From: a virus
Virus record (IMG/VR): IMGVR_UViG_3300042559_001588
Coordinates: 1-64,000 of that record
DNA: 64,000 nucleotides
Reading direction: 5' to 3' (one strand)
The position numbers and the translations under genes were made by a program. The notes under the pieces are model-generated. The model did not search any database. It was given only the letters and a program-made list of their open reading frames with translations, and was not told where the DNA came from. This document shows, piece after piece, positions 1 to 7,039 of the stretch (position 1 is the stretch's first letter; each line of letters opens with the position of its first letter).

Positions 1-24
1 ACGAATTTGCTTGAGAGTTCAAAA

Positions 25-312
25 ATGAAGTGTAATCGATGCGGATATGATGACCTGGGCACAGGCGACACAGCTCACCCATGCGGTCCTGTAAATGTCA
101 TGCCCATCGTACCTGATAATAAATTCAAGTTCTGGGCTGATCCTAGGTTTGAAATCCTGGCAGAAATGGACAAACTATTGAACGGCAGCAAGATTTGGGG
201 CGGTCAGGAATGGAGCTATCATCCTATTCATCCTGTGAAATATCGCCCTGTTGCTGAAAAAGTTCGTGTAGCAATGGATGCGTTAAAAGCAGAATACGGA
301 GTTGAAGAATGA
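25..312 (+). CDS. Small Cys-motif phage protein
   Basis: Protein of 95 residues beginning MKCNRCGYDD. I chose the ATG at 25 because a GAGAG purine stretch lies at a suitable distance upstream; an in-frame TTG at 7 is possible and the frame is open to the window edge. The N-terminal CxxC followed by a Cys near residue 20 could bind a metal as a small zinc ribbon, but only three cysteines are evident. No function recognised. It overlaps the next small gene by an ATGA junction, so the two are probably translationally coupled. Confidence 0.6.
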   Translation: MKCNRCGYDDLGTGDTAHPCGPVNVMPIVPDNKFKFWADPRFEILAEMDKLLNGSKIWGGQEWSYHPIHPVKYRPVAEKVRVAMDALKAEYGVEE

Positions 313-425
313 CATTGTATACCATAAGTTGGACTCAACCTTACACAGCCTGGACTCCTTGGGAGTTGCCCATAACTGACCTGACTGCGGCTCAGGCAGT
401 TATCAAAAGGATTCAAGCACTATGA
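309..425 (+). CDS. Hypothetical small protein (38 aa)
   Basis: A 38-residue reading frame starting MTLYTISWTQ and joined by ATGA overlaps to the genes on both sides (start 309 inside the previous stop, stop 425 inside the next start). The double coupling and the lack of other coding content here support it as real. It is rich in Trp and Thr at the N-terminus. No domain recognised. Confidence 0.55.
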   Translation: MTLYTISWTQPYTAWTPWELPITDLTAAQAVIKRIQAL

Positions 426-775
426 ACGGATGGACTACAATTGAAAAAGTTCGCAGACTTGAGCAAGAAGTTGATAAGCTCGGACTTAAATTTGCCAGAT
501 ACCCACACGGTGACTGGACCGAAAATCACAACGCACTTAGCCTTATGCCCAAAGACACAGAATCGTTGCCTATATACAGCAGAGATGCTTCGATATATGC
601 CGGAAGTTTGGAGGGGGTAGAACATTGGCTAAAGGGAGTTGCGTGGGCTCGTGAATACGATCTTATGTTGGGAGTATCGACCAGCAAAAAACGAGATCGT
701 AAAGAACAAGACCAGCGCAATAAACACACCTTGAGTCGTGTGCGCGGTGAAACAGTAGTGCAAAAAGAGCAGTGA
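422..775 (+). CDS. Hypothetical phage protein
   Basis: A 117-residue protein starting MNGWTTIEKVRRLEQEVDKL, with an N-terminal amphipathic helix (possible short coiled coil) and a strongly basic C-terminus (KKRDRKEQDQRNKH). No signal peptide, membrane segment or known motif. It is coupled to the 38-residue gene upstream. Function unknown. Confidence 0.6.
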   Translation: MNGWTTIEKVRRLEQEVDKLGLKFARYPHGDWTENHNALSLMPKDTESLPIYSRDASIYAGSLEGVEHWLKGVAWAREYDLMLGVSTSKKRDRKEQDQRNKHTLSRVRGETVVQKEQ

Positions 776-806
776 CAATTTTTCATTGAACTAAACAGGA
801 GACAAA

Positions 807-1157
807 ATGGGACTAGACATGAATGCGTATGTGGCCAGTGGACCCGATCAAGAGGCCAGCTCGCGAGAACTGGCCTACTGGCGCAAGCATCCTAATCTGC
901 ATGGCTGGATGGAACAACTCGCTAAATCAAAAAATCTACAGTACGGCTCATTTAACGGCGTTGAACTAGAACTGACCTGGGCAGACATTGATGCACTGGA
1001 GCAGGCAGTGACGCATAAGCAATTGCCGGGCACTGGTGGGTTCTTTTTTGGCCGCGATGCTGATGAACATTATCGAGAAAAAGATCTTGAATTTATCAAG
1101 GCTGCTCGTGCAGAACTGTTTCTGGGCCTGCGAGTGTTTTACAACTCAAGTTGGTAA
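807..1157 (+). CDS. Conserved phage protein of the MGLDM type
   Basis: A 116-residue protein beginning MGLDMNAY, a start typical of a widespread small phage/bacterial family of unknown function. A good ribosome binding site (CAGGAGAC) precedes the ATG. The protein is acidic with aromatic patches (AYWRKHPNLHGW) and has no membrane segment. Its TAA stop overlaps the next ATG. Function unknown. Confidence 0.65.
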   Translation: MGLDMNAYVASGPDQEASSRELAYWRKHPNLHGWMEQLAKSKNLQYGSFNGVELELTWADIDALEQAVTHKQLPGTGGFFFGRDADEHYREKDLEFIKAARAELFLGLRVFYNSSW

Positions 1158-1336
1158 TGCCCATGTCAAAATACACCATTGAGCAGGACGAAGAGACCGA
1201 CATGTATCATGTGGTATCGTGGACAGCCGATCCAGTGGGTCGCACCGGATCAATCTTGGCCCGCTTTCACACCTACCGCAGTGCAGTTGAATACATGCTG
1301 GACCAAGGACTAGTAACAGACAAGGACGAACAATGA
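1157..1336 (+). CDS. Hypothetical small protein
   Basis: A 59-residue protein (MPMSKYTIEQ...) starting at an ATG that overlaps the previous stop codon; a second in-frame ATG at 1163 is an alternative start. It reads as a small beta-rich domain (DMYHVVSWTADPVGRTGSIL) followed by a helix. It is coupled to the next gene through ATGA. No function recognised. Confidence 0.55.
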   Translation: MPMSKYTIEQDEETDMYHVVSWTADPVGRTGSILARFHTYRSAVEYMLDQGLVTDKDEQ

Positions 1337-1461
1337 TCAAACTTATTACGGGATTTGTGTTGGGTATGGTTGTGAGCCAAGTTGGATTTGGTGGAATTGC
1401 CAAAATTCTGGACAACTCGGTTGAACGGGCCAAGACCCAAGTGGATATTTTAGCCAAGTGA
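1333..1461 (+). CDS. Small single-pass membrane protein
   Basis: A 42-residue protein with one hydrophobic helix (residues about 4-26, LITGFVLGMVVSQVGFGGIA) and a short charged tail. It starts inside the stop of the preceding gene. Small glycine-containing membrane peptides of this shape are common in T4-like environmental phages; their role is not known. Confidence 0.55.
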   Translation: MIKLITGFVLGMVVSQVGFGGIAKILDNSVERAKTQVDILAK

Positions 1462-1489
1462 TTTTGGCAAACCGGAATACAAATTATGG

Positions 1490-1518
1490 TTGACCATTTA
1501 TTACAAATCAACTATAAT
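1490..1518 (+). promoter_or_regulatory. Sigma70-like promoter
   Basis: TTGACC (1490-1495), a 17-base spacer and TATAAT (1513-1518). Expected to drive the gene at 1588 with a leader of about 60 bases. Confidence 0.75.
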
Positions 1519-1587
1519 ATGTATATGTGTTAGGAAATGAGTCTTAACATATTTTTAAACTTAGATAGGCAACTTTAAAGGCAATTT

Positions 1588-1935
1588 ATGACAAACGAAA
1601 AGACATTCACGGTAGTTGGTACAGCAAAAAACGCAGACGGTACTGTCAAGGCCCGTTTTGCAAATGACTTGGTATCTCGTATCAAGATTTTGAACAAAGC
1701 AGGCTGCACGGATATCAACCTGCAAGAACTGCCACACGCAATGACCAAGTTGGAAGCTCTACAGTTTCTGACCGCACAAGGCGTGGCGGGCGACGCCGGC
1801 TATGCAGTAGCCAACAAGCTGTCTGAAAAGACAAAAATCGCCAAGCGTGGCGAAGTCAAAATGACTGGCAAACCTGTCAAGGCTGTCAAGTCCAAGCTCA
1901 CTGCTGAACAGTTGCTGGAACAAGCCAGCGCCTAA
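1588..1935 (+). CDS. Hypothetical early phage protein
   Basis: A 115-residue protein (MTNEKTFTVVGTAKNADGTV...) with a Lys-rich C-terminus (VKMTGKPVKAVKSKLTAEQL) that could contact nucleic acid. It forms a complete single-gene unit: a strong sigma70-like promoter upstream, an AAAGG-type binding site, and a rho-independent terminator 17 bases after the stop. This isolation suggests separate, probably early, high-level expression. No family recognised. Confidence 0.65.
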   Translation: MTNEKTFTVVGTAKNADGTVKARFANDLVSRIKILNKAGCTDINLQELPHAMTKLEALQFLTAQGVAGDAGYAVANKLSEKTKIAKRGEVKMTGKPVKAVKSKLTAEQLLEQASA

Positions 1936-1952
1936 GCAGACACTGGGTACAT

Positions 1953-1978
1953 AAAAAAGCGGCTTCGGTCGCTTTTTT
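1953..1978 (+). terminator. Rho-independent terminator
   Basis: Inverted repeat AAAAAAGCGGC / GTCGCTTTTTT around a stable TTCG tetraloop, ending in a T tract. It closes the transcription unit of the gene at 1588-1935. Confidence 0.85.
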
Positions 1979-2005
1979 ATTTTGTTCAAACTGATAACTA
2001 ATGCT

Positions 2006-2245
2006 ATGCTAGAAGATGACACAGACCTAACTGACGATTTAAAAATCCAAATGCTTGGACTAATGTATGTACTTTATGAACACGGCATTGCCGAAGTACA
2101 CATGGGCGGGCTGTTGCGCATTTTGGGAGTGCCAGATGACCTGTCATTGCAGTGGGACGATCGGGTGTTGTGTCTAGATGAGAACTTTGCTAAGTATATG
2201 AGCGACATGCAGTCGCAACAAAATACCGGCCAATTTCTACATTAA
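2006..2245 (+). CDS. Hypothetical protein
   Basis: A 79-residue acidic protein starting MLEDDTDLTD. I use the ATG at 2006 rather than an in-frame TTG at 1982, which lies next to the terminator. It is mostly helical in appearance. Its stop overlaps the next start (TAATG). Function unknown. Confidence 0.5.
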   Translation: MLEDDTDLTDDLKIQMLGLMYVLYEHGIAEVHMGGLLRILGVPDDLSLQWDDRVLCLDENFAKYMSDMQSQQNTGQFLH

Positions 2246-2490
2246 TGACCATACCATCATACAAAAGCACCACGGCAATTTATATCATAGCAGTGAGAGA
2301 TGATAACGCTAAAGAAAAACTCAACCAATGGCTGGCCAGCAATCGCAATGCCAGTGCCAAAGTTGAGGATCATCGCCTACAAATTTATGACCAAAACACC
2401 CTGAATCTTTTTACCGTAACTTGGTCACACAACATCAGCAACATTACCATTTGGGACTGTTGGAATCGGCGACATATCTATTTGAATTGA
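2245..2490 (+). CDS. Hypothetical protein
   Basis: An 81-residue protein (MTIPSYKSTTAIYIIAVRDD...) starting inside the stop codon of the gene upstream. Alternating hydrophobic and polar residues suggest a small alpha/beta fold. No motif recognised. A sigma70-like promoter begins two bases after its stop. Confidence 0.5.
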   Translation: MTIPSYKSTTAIYIIAVRDDNAKEKLNQWLASNRNASAKVEDHRLQIYDQNTLNLFTVTWSHNISNITIWDCWNRRHIYLN

Positions 2491-2491
2491 C

Positions 2492-2520
2492 TTGACTTCT
2501 GTGAAAAAATCAGGTATACT
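2492..2520 (+). promoter_or_regulatory. Sigma70-like promoter
   Basis: TTGACT (2492-2497), 17-base spacer, TATACT (2515-2520). Drives the histone-like gene at 2567. Confidence 0.75.
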
Positions 2521-2566
2521 GTGAACAGTGTTAAGTAAAACACAAACTTTATAAAGGAAAATCAAA

Positions 2567-2755
2567 ATGACACAACACGAAACAATCGTAGCCGCTTATG
2601 AATCTTACATCTCTGAAAACGAGAAGTTCACCACCAAAGGTGTAAAAGCTGCGGCTGCTCGGGCTAGAAAAGCTCTACAGGAAATGAGCAAAGGCATCAA
2701 AGAACGCCGCAAAGAAATCACTGCCGAAAAAGAAGCAATGGCTGTTGCCAAGTAA
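2567..2755 (+). CDS. Hc1-like (histone H1-like) small basic protein
   Basis: A 62-residue Lys/Ala/Arg-rich helical protein. The central stretch KGVKAAAARARKALQEM matches the pattern of the Hc1 family of histone H1-like proteins (KGxKAAxxRxRKxxQEL) seen in chlamydiae and many T4-like phages. It is probably a DNA-binding or condensation protein for host nucleoid or phage DNA. It has its own sigma70-like promoter, an AAAGGAAA binding site and a downstream hairpin, so it is a single-gene unit. The family match is by pattern only; the target is not known. Confidence 0.6.
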   Translation: MTQHETIVAAYESYISENEKFTTKGVKAAAARARKALQEMSKGIKERRKEITAEKEAMAVAK

Positions 2756-2764
2756 ACTGCGCAG

Positions 2765-2788
2765 ATAACGGCAAAAACATGCCGTTAT
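2765..2788 (+). terminator. Probable terminator hairpin
   Basis: Perfect 8-bp inverted repeat ATAACGGC / GCCGTTAT with an 8-base loop, 9 bases after the histone-like gene. It has only a short T-rich tail, so it may be a weak terminator. Confidence 0.6.
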
Positions 2789-2832
2789 TCTAATCAAATG
2801 AGCAGAACAGGGTTGTTGGTACTAAGTATCTA

Positions 2833-2867
2833 ACGAACCTTTGTTCGTCTAATGTGGTCAGACCACA
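2833..2867 (+). repeat. Two adjacent inverted repeats before the SleB gene
   Basis: ACGAAC-CTTT-GTTCGT (2833-2848) followed by TGTGGTC-A-GACCACA (2853-2867). The second ends directly against the AAAGGAG ribosome binding site. They could fold in the leader and affect translation or stability of the hydrolase message, or act as an operator. Confidence 0.5.
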
Positions 2868-2878
2868 AAGGAGAAAAT

Positions 2879-3454
2879 ATGATAGCAGTAGCAGATCATA
2901 ATTTTAGTTACAGCAATTGGGTAATTAAAATTATCAGTTTAGTCGGTGTAGTTTTTGCATTGGTAGCAGTTACATCTTGGAAGTTGGACATGTTGTCGTT
3001 TGGACTGGAGTCTTCTCGATACGAGTTTGTTTCGGCCAGTGATCGGGCCAAACAGCTGGAGTGCCTAACACGCAATATTTACTATGAAGCAGCCTCAGAA
3101 CCGTTTGAGGGCAAGGTCGCTGTGGCTCAGGTCACGCTGAATCGTGTGGAAAGTGGAAACTTTGCCAACACAGTATGCGGTGTGGTCTATGAAAAAAATG
3201 TAGTTTACCAACGGGTCATTTGCCAGTTCTCTTGGTTCTGTGATGGCACATCGGTACACAAACCCATACACGCCGCAGCGTGGAATGAAAGTTACGAAGT
3301 AGCCAAGCGGGTGCTGTTGGAAAACTTTAGACTGCCTAGTCTTACCACAGCAGTGTATTATCACGCCGACTATGTAAATCCGCAATGGGGCAAACCCAAG
3401 GTTGCCAAAATTGGACGCCATATTTTTTATTCTGAAAAGGCACAAAAAACATGA
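2879..3454 (+). CDS. SleB-type cell-wall hydrolase, membrane anchored
   Basis: A 191-residue protein with an N-terminal hydrophobic segment (about residues 10-32), acting as a signal anchor, followed by a SleB/Hydrolase_2 domain. Family landmarks visible are LTRNIYYEAASEPFEGKVAV and VICQFSWFCDG, including the Glu of YYEA expected to be catalytic. SleB enzymes cleave peptidoglycan. The start at 2879 follows a strong AAAGGAG site; an upstream in-frame ATG at 2852 lies inside a hairpin. It overlaps the next membrane-protein gene, which suggests a lysis or entry pair separate from the main lysis cassette at 31-33 kb. Confidence 0.85.
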   Translation: MIAVADHNFSYSNWVIKIISLVGVVFALVAVTSWKLDMLSFGLESSRYEFVSASDRAKQLECLTRNIYYEAASEPFEGKVAVAQVTLNRVESGNFANTVCGVVYEKNVVYQRVICQFSWFCDGTSVHKPIHAAAWNESYEVAKRVLLENFRLPSLTTAVYYHADYVNPQWGKPKVAKIGRHIFYSEKAQKT

Positions 3455-3771
3455 TGTCTGAAAATGTAATGAACAAAATTCGTGAACAGGTGCAATCGTT
3501 TGTGACCATTCAACTCAGCAGGATCACAGCAGATACTCTGGGCTGGCTGGCTGCAATCTTGATTCATTTTTCAACCATTCCCACACTGTTGGCCTTGTTG
3601 AAAGGTGTAACTGATCGTACTCCAGGATTGGATATTGTGTTGTTTTTATGGACCGGATTGTTGTTGTTGTTCATACGAGCAGTGGTACTCAAAGACATAC
3701 TCAATATCTTGACCATTGGCATAGGGTTCATACTACAAGCTGCGATAATGGCCGGTATTTTATTCAAGTAA
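3451..3771 (+). CDS. Membrane protein, holin-like topology
   Basis: A 106-residue protein with three likely membrane helices (roughly residues 28-50, 58-76 and 83-104) after a short polar N-terminus. It starts in the stop of the SleB-type hydrolase (ATGA), so the two are coupled. A small multi-pass membrane protein beside a murein hydrolase suggests a holin or a transport aid. No family motif is visible, so the role is inferred from topology and position only. Confidence 0.6.
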   Translation: MMSENVMNKIREQVQSFVTIQLSRITADTLGWLAAILIHFSTIPTLLALLKGVTDRTPGLDIVLFLWTGLLLLFIRAVVLKDILNILTIGIGFILQAAIMAGILFK

Positions 3772-3773
3772 AC

Positions 3774-4568
3774 ATGACACCAAAAAAACAAATCAATCAC
3801 ATTGTCAAGTGGTTGAAGCAGTATGCCCGGAGTGCCAAAATTACCACTTTTGTGGTAGGAATCTCAGGCGGTATTGATAGCAGCGTGGTCAGCGCACTGT
3901 GCGCTCTTACAGGACTGCGAACCATTGTGGTACAGATGCCGATTCGTCAAGCCAAAAAACTCAACAATCGTAGCTCACTGCAAGCTGGGTGGTTGCTGGA
4001 ACGCTACTCAAATGTCACACACATGAACATGGACTTGACCCGTATTTTCAATGCATTTGACACCAAGCTCAGTCCATTTTGTGCCGCTGACAACGGTGAT
4101 TATACCAGCACGTCTGAACTGGCATTTGCCAACAGTCGAGCCAGATTGAGAATGATGACTCTGTATCAAATTGCACAGGCGCATAATGGCCTGGTGGTGG
4201 GCACCGGCAATCGGGTAGAAGACTTTGGTGTGGGATTCTTTACCAAGTATGGTGATGGTGGTGTAGACATCAGCCCCATTGGTGACTGCATGAAAACACA
4301 AGTCTGGGCCATGGCAGCAGAGCTGGGCATACCACAAGAGATCATTGACGCACCACCCACTGACGGACTCTGGGCAGACGGTCGTACCGACGAAAGTCAA
4401 CTGGGCATGACCTATCCTGAACTGGAACTGGCCATGCGTCAAGACACATACTCAGAATTAGAACTGTATGCTACCACAGCAGAAAAGAAAAAGCTCAAAC
4501 AGTATCGTGAGATTCGCGCCAGAAACCTGCACAAGATGACGCCTATTCCGGTATGCAAACTGAGTTGA
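3774..4568 (+). CDS. nadE: NAD synthetase (ammonia-dependent type)
   Basis: A 264-residue protein of the NAD synthase family, which converts nicotinate adenine dinucleotide to NAD+ with ATP and ammonia. The pyrophosphatase P-loop SGGIDSS is at about residues 35-41, and later family stretches include VGTGNRVEDFGVGFFTKYGD and the acidic substrate loop DGLWADGRTDE. There is no N-terminal glutaminase domain, so free ammonia is the likely nitrogen source. I start at the ATG at 3774 just after the upstream stop rather than at the longer open frame. It may maintain host NAD pools or counter NAD-depleting defence; that is inference. Confidence 0.9.
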   Translation: MTPKKQINHIVKWLKQYARSAKITTFVVGISGGIDSSVVSALCALTGLRTIVVQMPIRQAKKLNNRSSLQAGWLLERYSNVTHMNMDLTRIFNAFDTKLSPFCAADNGDYTSTSELAFANSRARLRMMTLYQIAQAHNGLVVGTGNRVEDFGVGFFTKYGDGGVDISPIGDCMKTQVWAMAAELGIPQEIIDAPPTDGLWADGRTDESQLGMTYPELELAMRQDTYSELELYATTAEKKKLKQYREIRARNLHKMTPIPVCKLS

Positions 4569-4593
4569 CTCGTAATATCAATTTTGTTATAGT
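4565..4593 (+). promoter_or_regulatory. Sigma70-like promoter placed for a leaderless mRNA
   Basis: TTGACT (4565-4570), 17-base spacer, TATAGT (4588-4593). The next ATG begins at 4599, six bases after the -10 element, where transcription itself should start. Confidence 0.75.
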
Positions 4594-4598
4594 TGTAC

Positions 4599-4820
4599 AT
4601 GACAGTAGTGAGATTAAACGCAATCAAGATAGACGCTGTGTTGACCATAGTTTCTAAACTGACTGCTCAAGGACTGCAACAACATGTGGATTTTGATTTT
4701 GCATACCATCCCGGGTGGGCCAGCAACTTCACCAATGAAACACAGCATGTGAATTTTAAATTCTACAACCAAGCACTTGCCACTTGGTTTGCAATGCAGT
4801 ACAGCGGAATCACTGAGTAA
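4599..4820 (+). CDS. Hypothetical protein from a probable leaderless message
   Basis: A 73-residue protein (MTVVRLNAIKIDAVLTIVSK...). Its ATG coincides with the predicted transcription start of the promoter at 4565-4593, so no ribosome binding site is available on that transcript. The N-terminal half looks helical and the rest is rich in aromatics and Asn. No family recognised. Confidence 0.55.
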   Translation: MTVVRLNAIKIDAVLTIVSKLTAQGLQQHVDFDFAYHPGWASNFTNETQHVNFKFYNQALATWFAMQYSGITE

Positions 4821-4845
4821 TTTTTATATCAAACAGGAGCAGGCA

Positions 4846-5265
4846 ATGGAATTGACACACGATACATGGGAACAAAATGAAGTGATGAGATTGTTAAAAT
4901 CGCAACCAGGTACGCAATATCAAGAAAGCAACAATAAAGAACGGGCTGTTATCCGTCACTGGGTATCCAACATGTTGCAGCAGGGTCTGGTCACTGTGGA
5001 ATTTGTCAAGGCCGACGGATCTGTGCGTCAAATGCAGTGTACTCTTAATTCCAGATACATTCCAGTCTCACCAGAGCCATCACCAATAAAAAACAACACA
5101 GCGCAGTCGGTTGACGGGATTGACCGCAAAAGCACTGTTACGGAAGATTCAGCAGAATACAAAGAAGCTACTGCTGTTCGAGTATATGACATTGAAGCAG
5201 CAGCCTGGCGCAGTTTCAGATACGATAGGTTACGCAAGATTTCCGCCACAGTGGACTTTCAATAA
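4846..5265 (+). CDS. WYL_2 (Sm-like beta-barrel) family protein
   Basis: A 139-residue protein. The N-terminal part is helical (WEQNEVMRLLKSQPGTQYQE). The middle and C-terminal parts match the phage WYL_2/DUF2693 pattern: KADGSVRQMQCTLNSRYIP, then VRVYDIEAAAWRSFRYDRLR. Members are small SH3-like barrels presumed to bind nucleic acid or regulate. The ATG at 4846 follows a clear ACAGGAGC site; a longer open frame upstream overlaps the previous gene and is less likely. It sits immediately before IF-1. Confidence 0.7.
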   Translation: MELTHDTWEQNEVMRLLKSQPGTQYQESNNKERAVIRHWVSNMLQQGLVTVEFVKADGSVRQMQCTLNSRYIPVSPEPSPIKNNTAQSVDGIDRKSTVTEDSAEYKEATAVRVYDIEAAAWRSFRYDRLRKISATVDFQ

Positions 5266-5268
5266 ATA
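5262..5268 (+). promoter_or_regulatory. T4-late-like promoter element ATAAATA
   Basis: ATAAATA overlapping the stop of the WYL_2 gene and ending six bases before the ATG of IF-1. The spacing suggests transcription begins at or next to the start codon. Confidence 0.55.
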
Positions 5269-5273
5269 CTCGA

Positions 5274-5492
5274 ATGGCAAAAGAAGAACCAATCAAGCTC
5301 GAAGGTAAAATTGTTGATGTATTACCCAACACCATGTATCGAGTCAAATTAGAAAATTTCGAAAATCCTGTACTGGCTGTGCTAAACGGCCGCATGCGAC
5401 AAAACAACATCAAAGTACTGCTGGGCGACGAAGTAGAATTGGAATTTAGTCAGTACGATCTAACCCGCGGTCGAATTACCCGGCGGCATTGA
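5274..5492 (+). CDS. infA: Translation initiation factor IF-1
   Basis: A 72-residue protein that matches bacterial IF-1 over its whole length: MAKEEPIKLEGKIVDVLPNT, MYRVKLEN, then GRMRQNNIKVLLGDEVELE and the C-terminal QYDLTRGRITRRH. This is the OB-fold factor that occupies the ribosomal A site during initiation and works with IF-2 and IF-3. No truncation is seen. A late-type promoter element lies directly upstream and there is no clear ribosome binding site. A phage copy could bias initiation towards phage messages; that is inference. Confidence 0.93.
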   Translation: MAKEEPIKLEGKIVDVLPNTMYRVKLENFENPVLAVLNGRMRQNNIKVLLGDEVELEFSQYDLTRGRITRRH

Positions 5493-5494
5493 GT

Positions 5495-7039
5495 ATGAAT
5501 CAATTTGTTGAATTGCAAGATCAATCAAAAAAAATATTATTTTTAGGCAACAACGACGAGTCAACTGACCATGAAGTATCCGGTTTGGGCGTACATAACA
5601 GCATTGTCAATCACGGCTTGTTGACTGATCCTGAAGTTGTACCCAATGACCCCGGATACTATCACACCTCAGTGTCGGATATACCTTTTGGAAAATTGTT
5701 AGTATTTGCTCAACAGTTTGATATTATTGTGATGTTGGATCAACCGCAGGCACAGTGGACGCATTGGAAATGCTTGTCGGCTACATTTAAGCTAATGGTG
5801 CAGTTGGAAGAATTAAAAAAAGTTACCATTTTTAGAGAAAATGCCAATTCAAAGAAAATATTCTACTGGGAAGATTTAGTTTACAATAAAAATAAAAGTT
5901 TTTGTATCTATCCTTGGATCAATTTCAACAACACTGGCGACAAAATGGTGTTGTGTGCGCGATCTTCAAAAAAAGTAACCACAGTAGAACAGTTGCAAGA
6001 CTGGTCCTCAGACCCCAACTATAATGTCATTCGTGACCTGATGTCGGAAGGCACTCGGCTGCCGGAACATTGCAGTGTCTGTTACAAATACGAGGATCTT
6101 GGTATTGAAAGCTACAGACAGTTTGAAACTTTGGATTGGGTTTCGCAACTGGACCTTGACTCTGTTGATGACTTGAAGAAAATTGAGCGACCTTATTATT
6201 ATGAAATATCATTGGGAAATCACTGCAACATCAAATGTAGAGGATGCCAGCCAGTGTTTAGTAATCCAATTGGAATCGAATCAAAAAAGTTCAACATTGT
6301 ACCTCCGGCCAGACTTCAGTGGGATCCTGCTACTCCATCCATAGATCAAATTGACATCAACAAGCTAGACAAGAAAAGTCAAGTGTATTTTCAAGGTGGC
6401 GAGCCCACAATCATGCCCGAGGTGTTGGAATTTATGCAACGCTGTGTGGAGAAAAATAAAACAGATTTTCAACTGTCCATGTGTACCAATGGTGTCAAAA
6501 TATCAGATAAGTTTCTAAAGTTGGTTTCTAATTTTTCCAACACAAATTTCAGTTTCAGCATTGACGGATTTGCTCATGTAAATGACTATTGGAGATCCGG
6601 AAGTCAATGGGACACAGTCATAGCCAATGCAAAGTTGTTGCAGTCGCAGGGACACTTTATCAGCATAAACACAGTGCCAGGAATATACAATGTGACCAAT
6701 CTACATCTGTTGTTTGAGTTCTTGGATCGTGAATTCCCGTTCACTGCTGTTTATTTGCAAATAAATTATTTGCCCTGGCAATCGGTATACAATCATCCCA
6801 ACGCAGCCCTAGTGATGGAGTCTATGCAGCGATGTATGAATACTTCAACTTATCTGTCCAATGGAAAAAGTTGTAAAACTGCAATAGACAGCATATATAC
6901 GCACTACTCTGGTAATCCAACTTGCAATATCAATGAACTTCGAGCATTTTTTAATTACAACGACCAATTGGATCGAGCAAGAGGAGTTCGCTTGGCTGAT
7001 TACATTCCTGAACTAGAAGCTGTTAGAAATTTAATATAA
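5495..7039 (+). CDS. Radical SAM protein with twitch-type cysteine regions
   Basis: A 514-residue protein. The radical SAM cluster motif CNIKCRGC (CxxxCxxC) lies near residue 245, followed by YFQGGEPTIMPEV (the GGE motif binding SAM). Upstream, FCIYPWINF and LPEHCSVCYKYEDLG carry extra cysteines, as in SPASM/twitch proteins that bind a second Fe-S cluster. Such enzymes modify peptides, proteins or small molecules. The motif context does not fit QueE. It is translationally coupled to the SGNH-like gene (TAATG), so the two probably act together. Substrate unknown. Confidence 0.8.
   Translation: MNQFVELQDQSKKILFLGNNDESTDHEVSGLGVHNSIVNHGLLTDPEVVPNDPGYYHTSVSDIPFGKLLVFAQQFDIIVMLDQPQAQWTHWKCLSATFKLMVQLEELKKVTIFRENANSKKIFYWEDLVYNKNKSFCIYPWINFNNTGDKMVLCARSSKKVTTVEQLQDWSSDPNYNVIRDLMSEGTRLPEHCSVCYKYEDLGIESYRQFETLDWVSQLDLDSVDDLKKIERPYYYEISLGNHCNIKCRGCQPVFSNPIGIESKKFNIVPPARLQWDPATPSIDQIDINKLDKKSQVYFQGGEPTIMPEVLEFMQRCVEKNKTDFQLSMCTNGVKISDKFLKLVSNFSNTNFSFSIDGFAHVNDYWRSGSQWDTVIANAKLLQSQGHFISINTVPGIYNVTNLHLLFEFLDREFPFTAVYLQINYLPWQSVYNHPNAALVMESMQRCMNTSTYLSNGKSCKTAIDSIYTHYSGNPTCNINELRAFFNYNDQLDRARGVRLADYIPELEAVRNLI

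Noticed and set aside
5495-7039. QueE for the radical SAM protein
   Set aside because: Motif CNIKCRGC is present, but length, the extra Cys regions and the distance from the QueD-like gene do not fit QueE.
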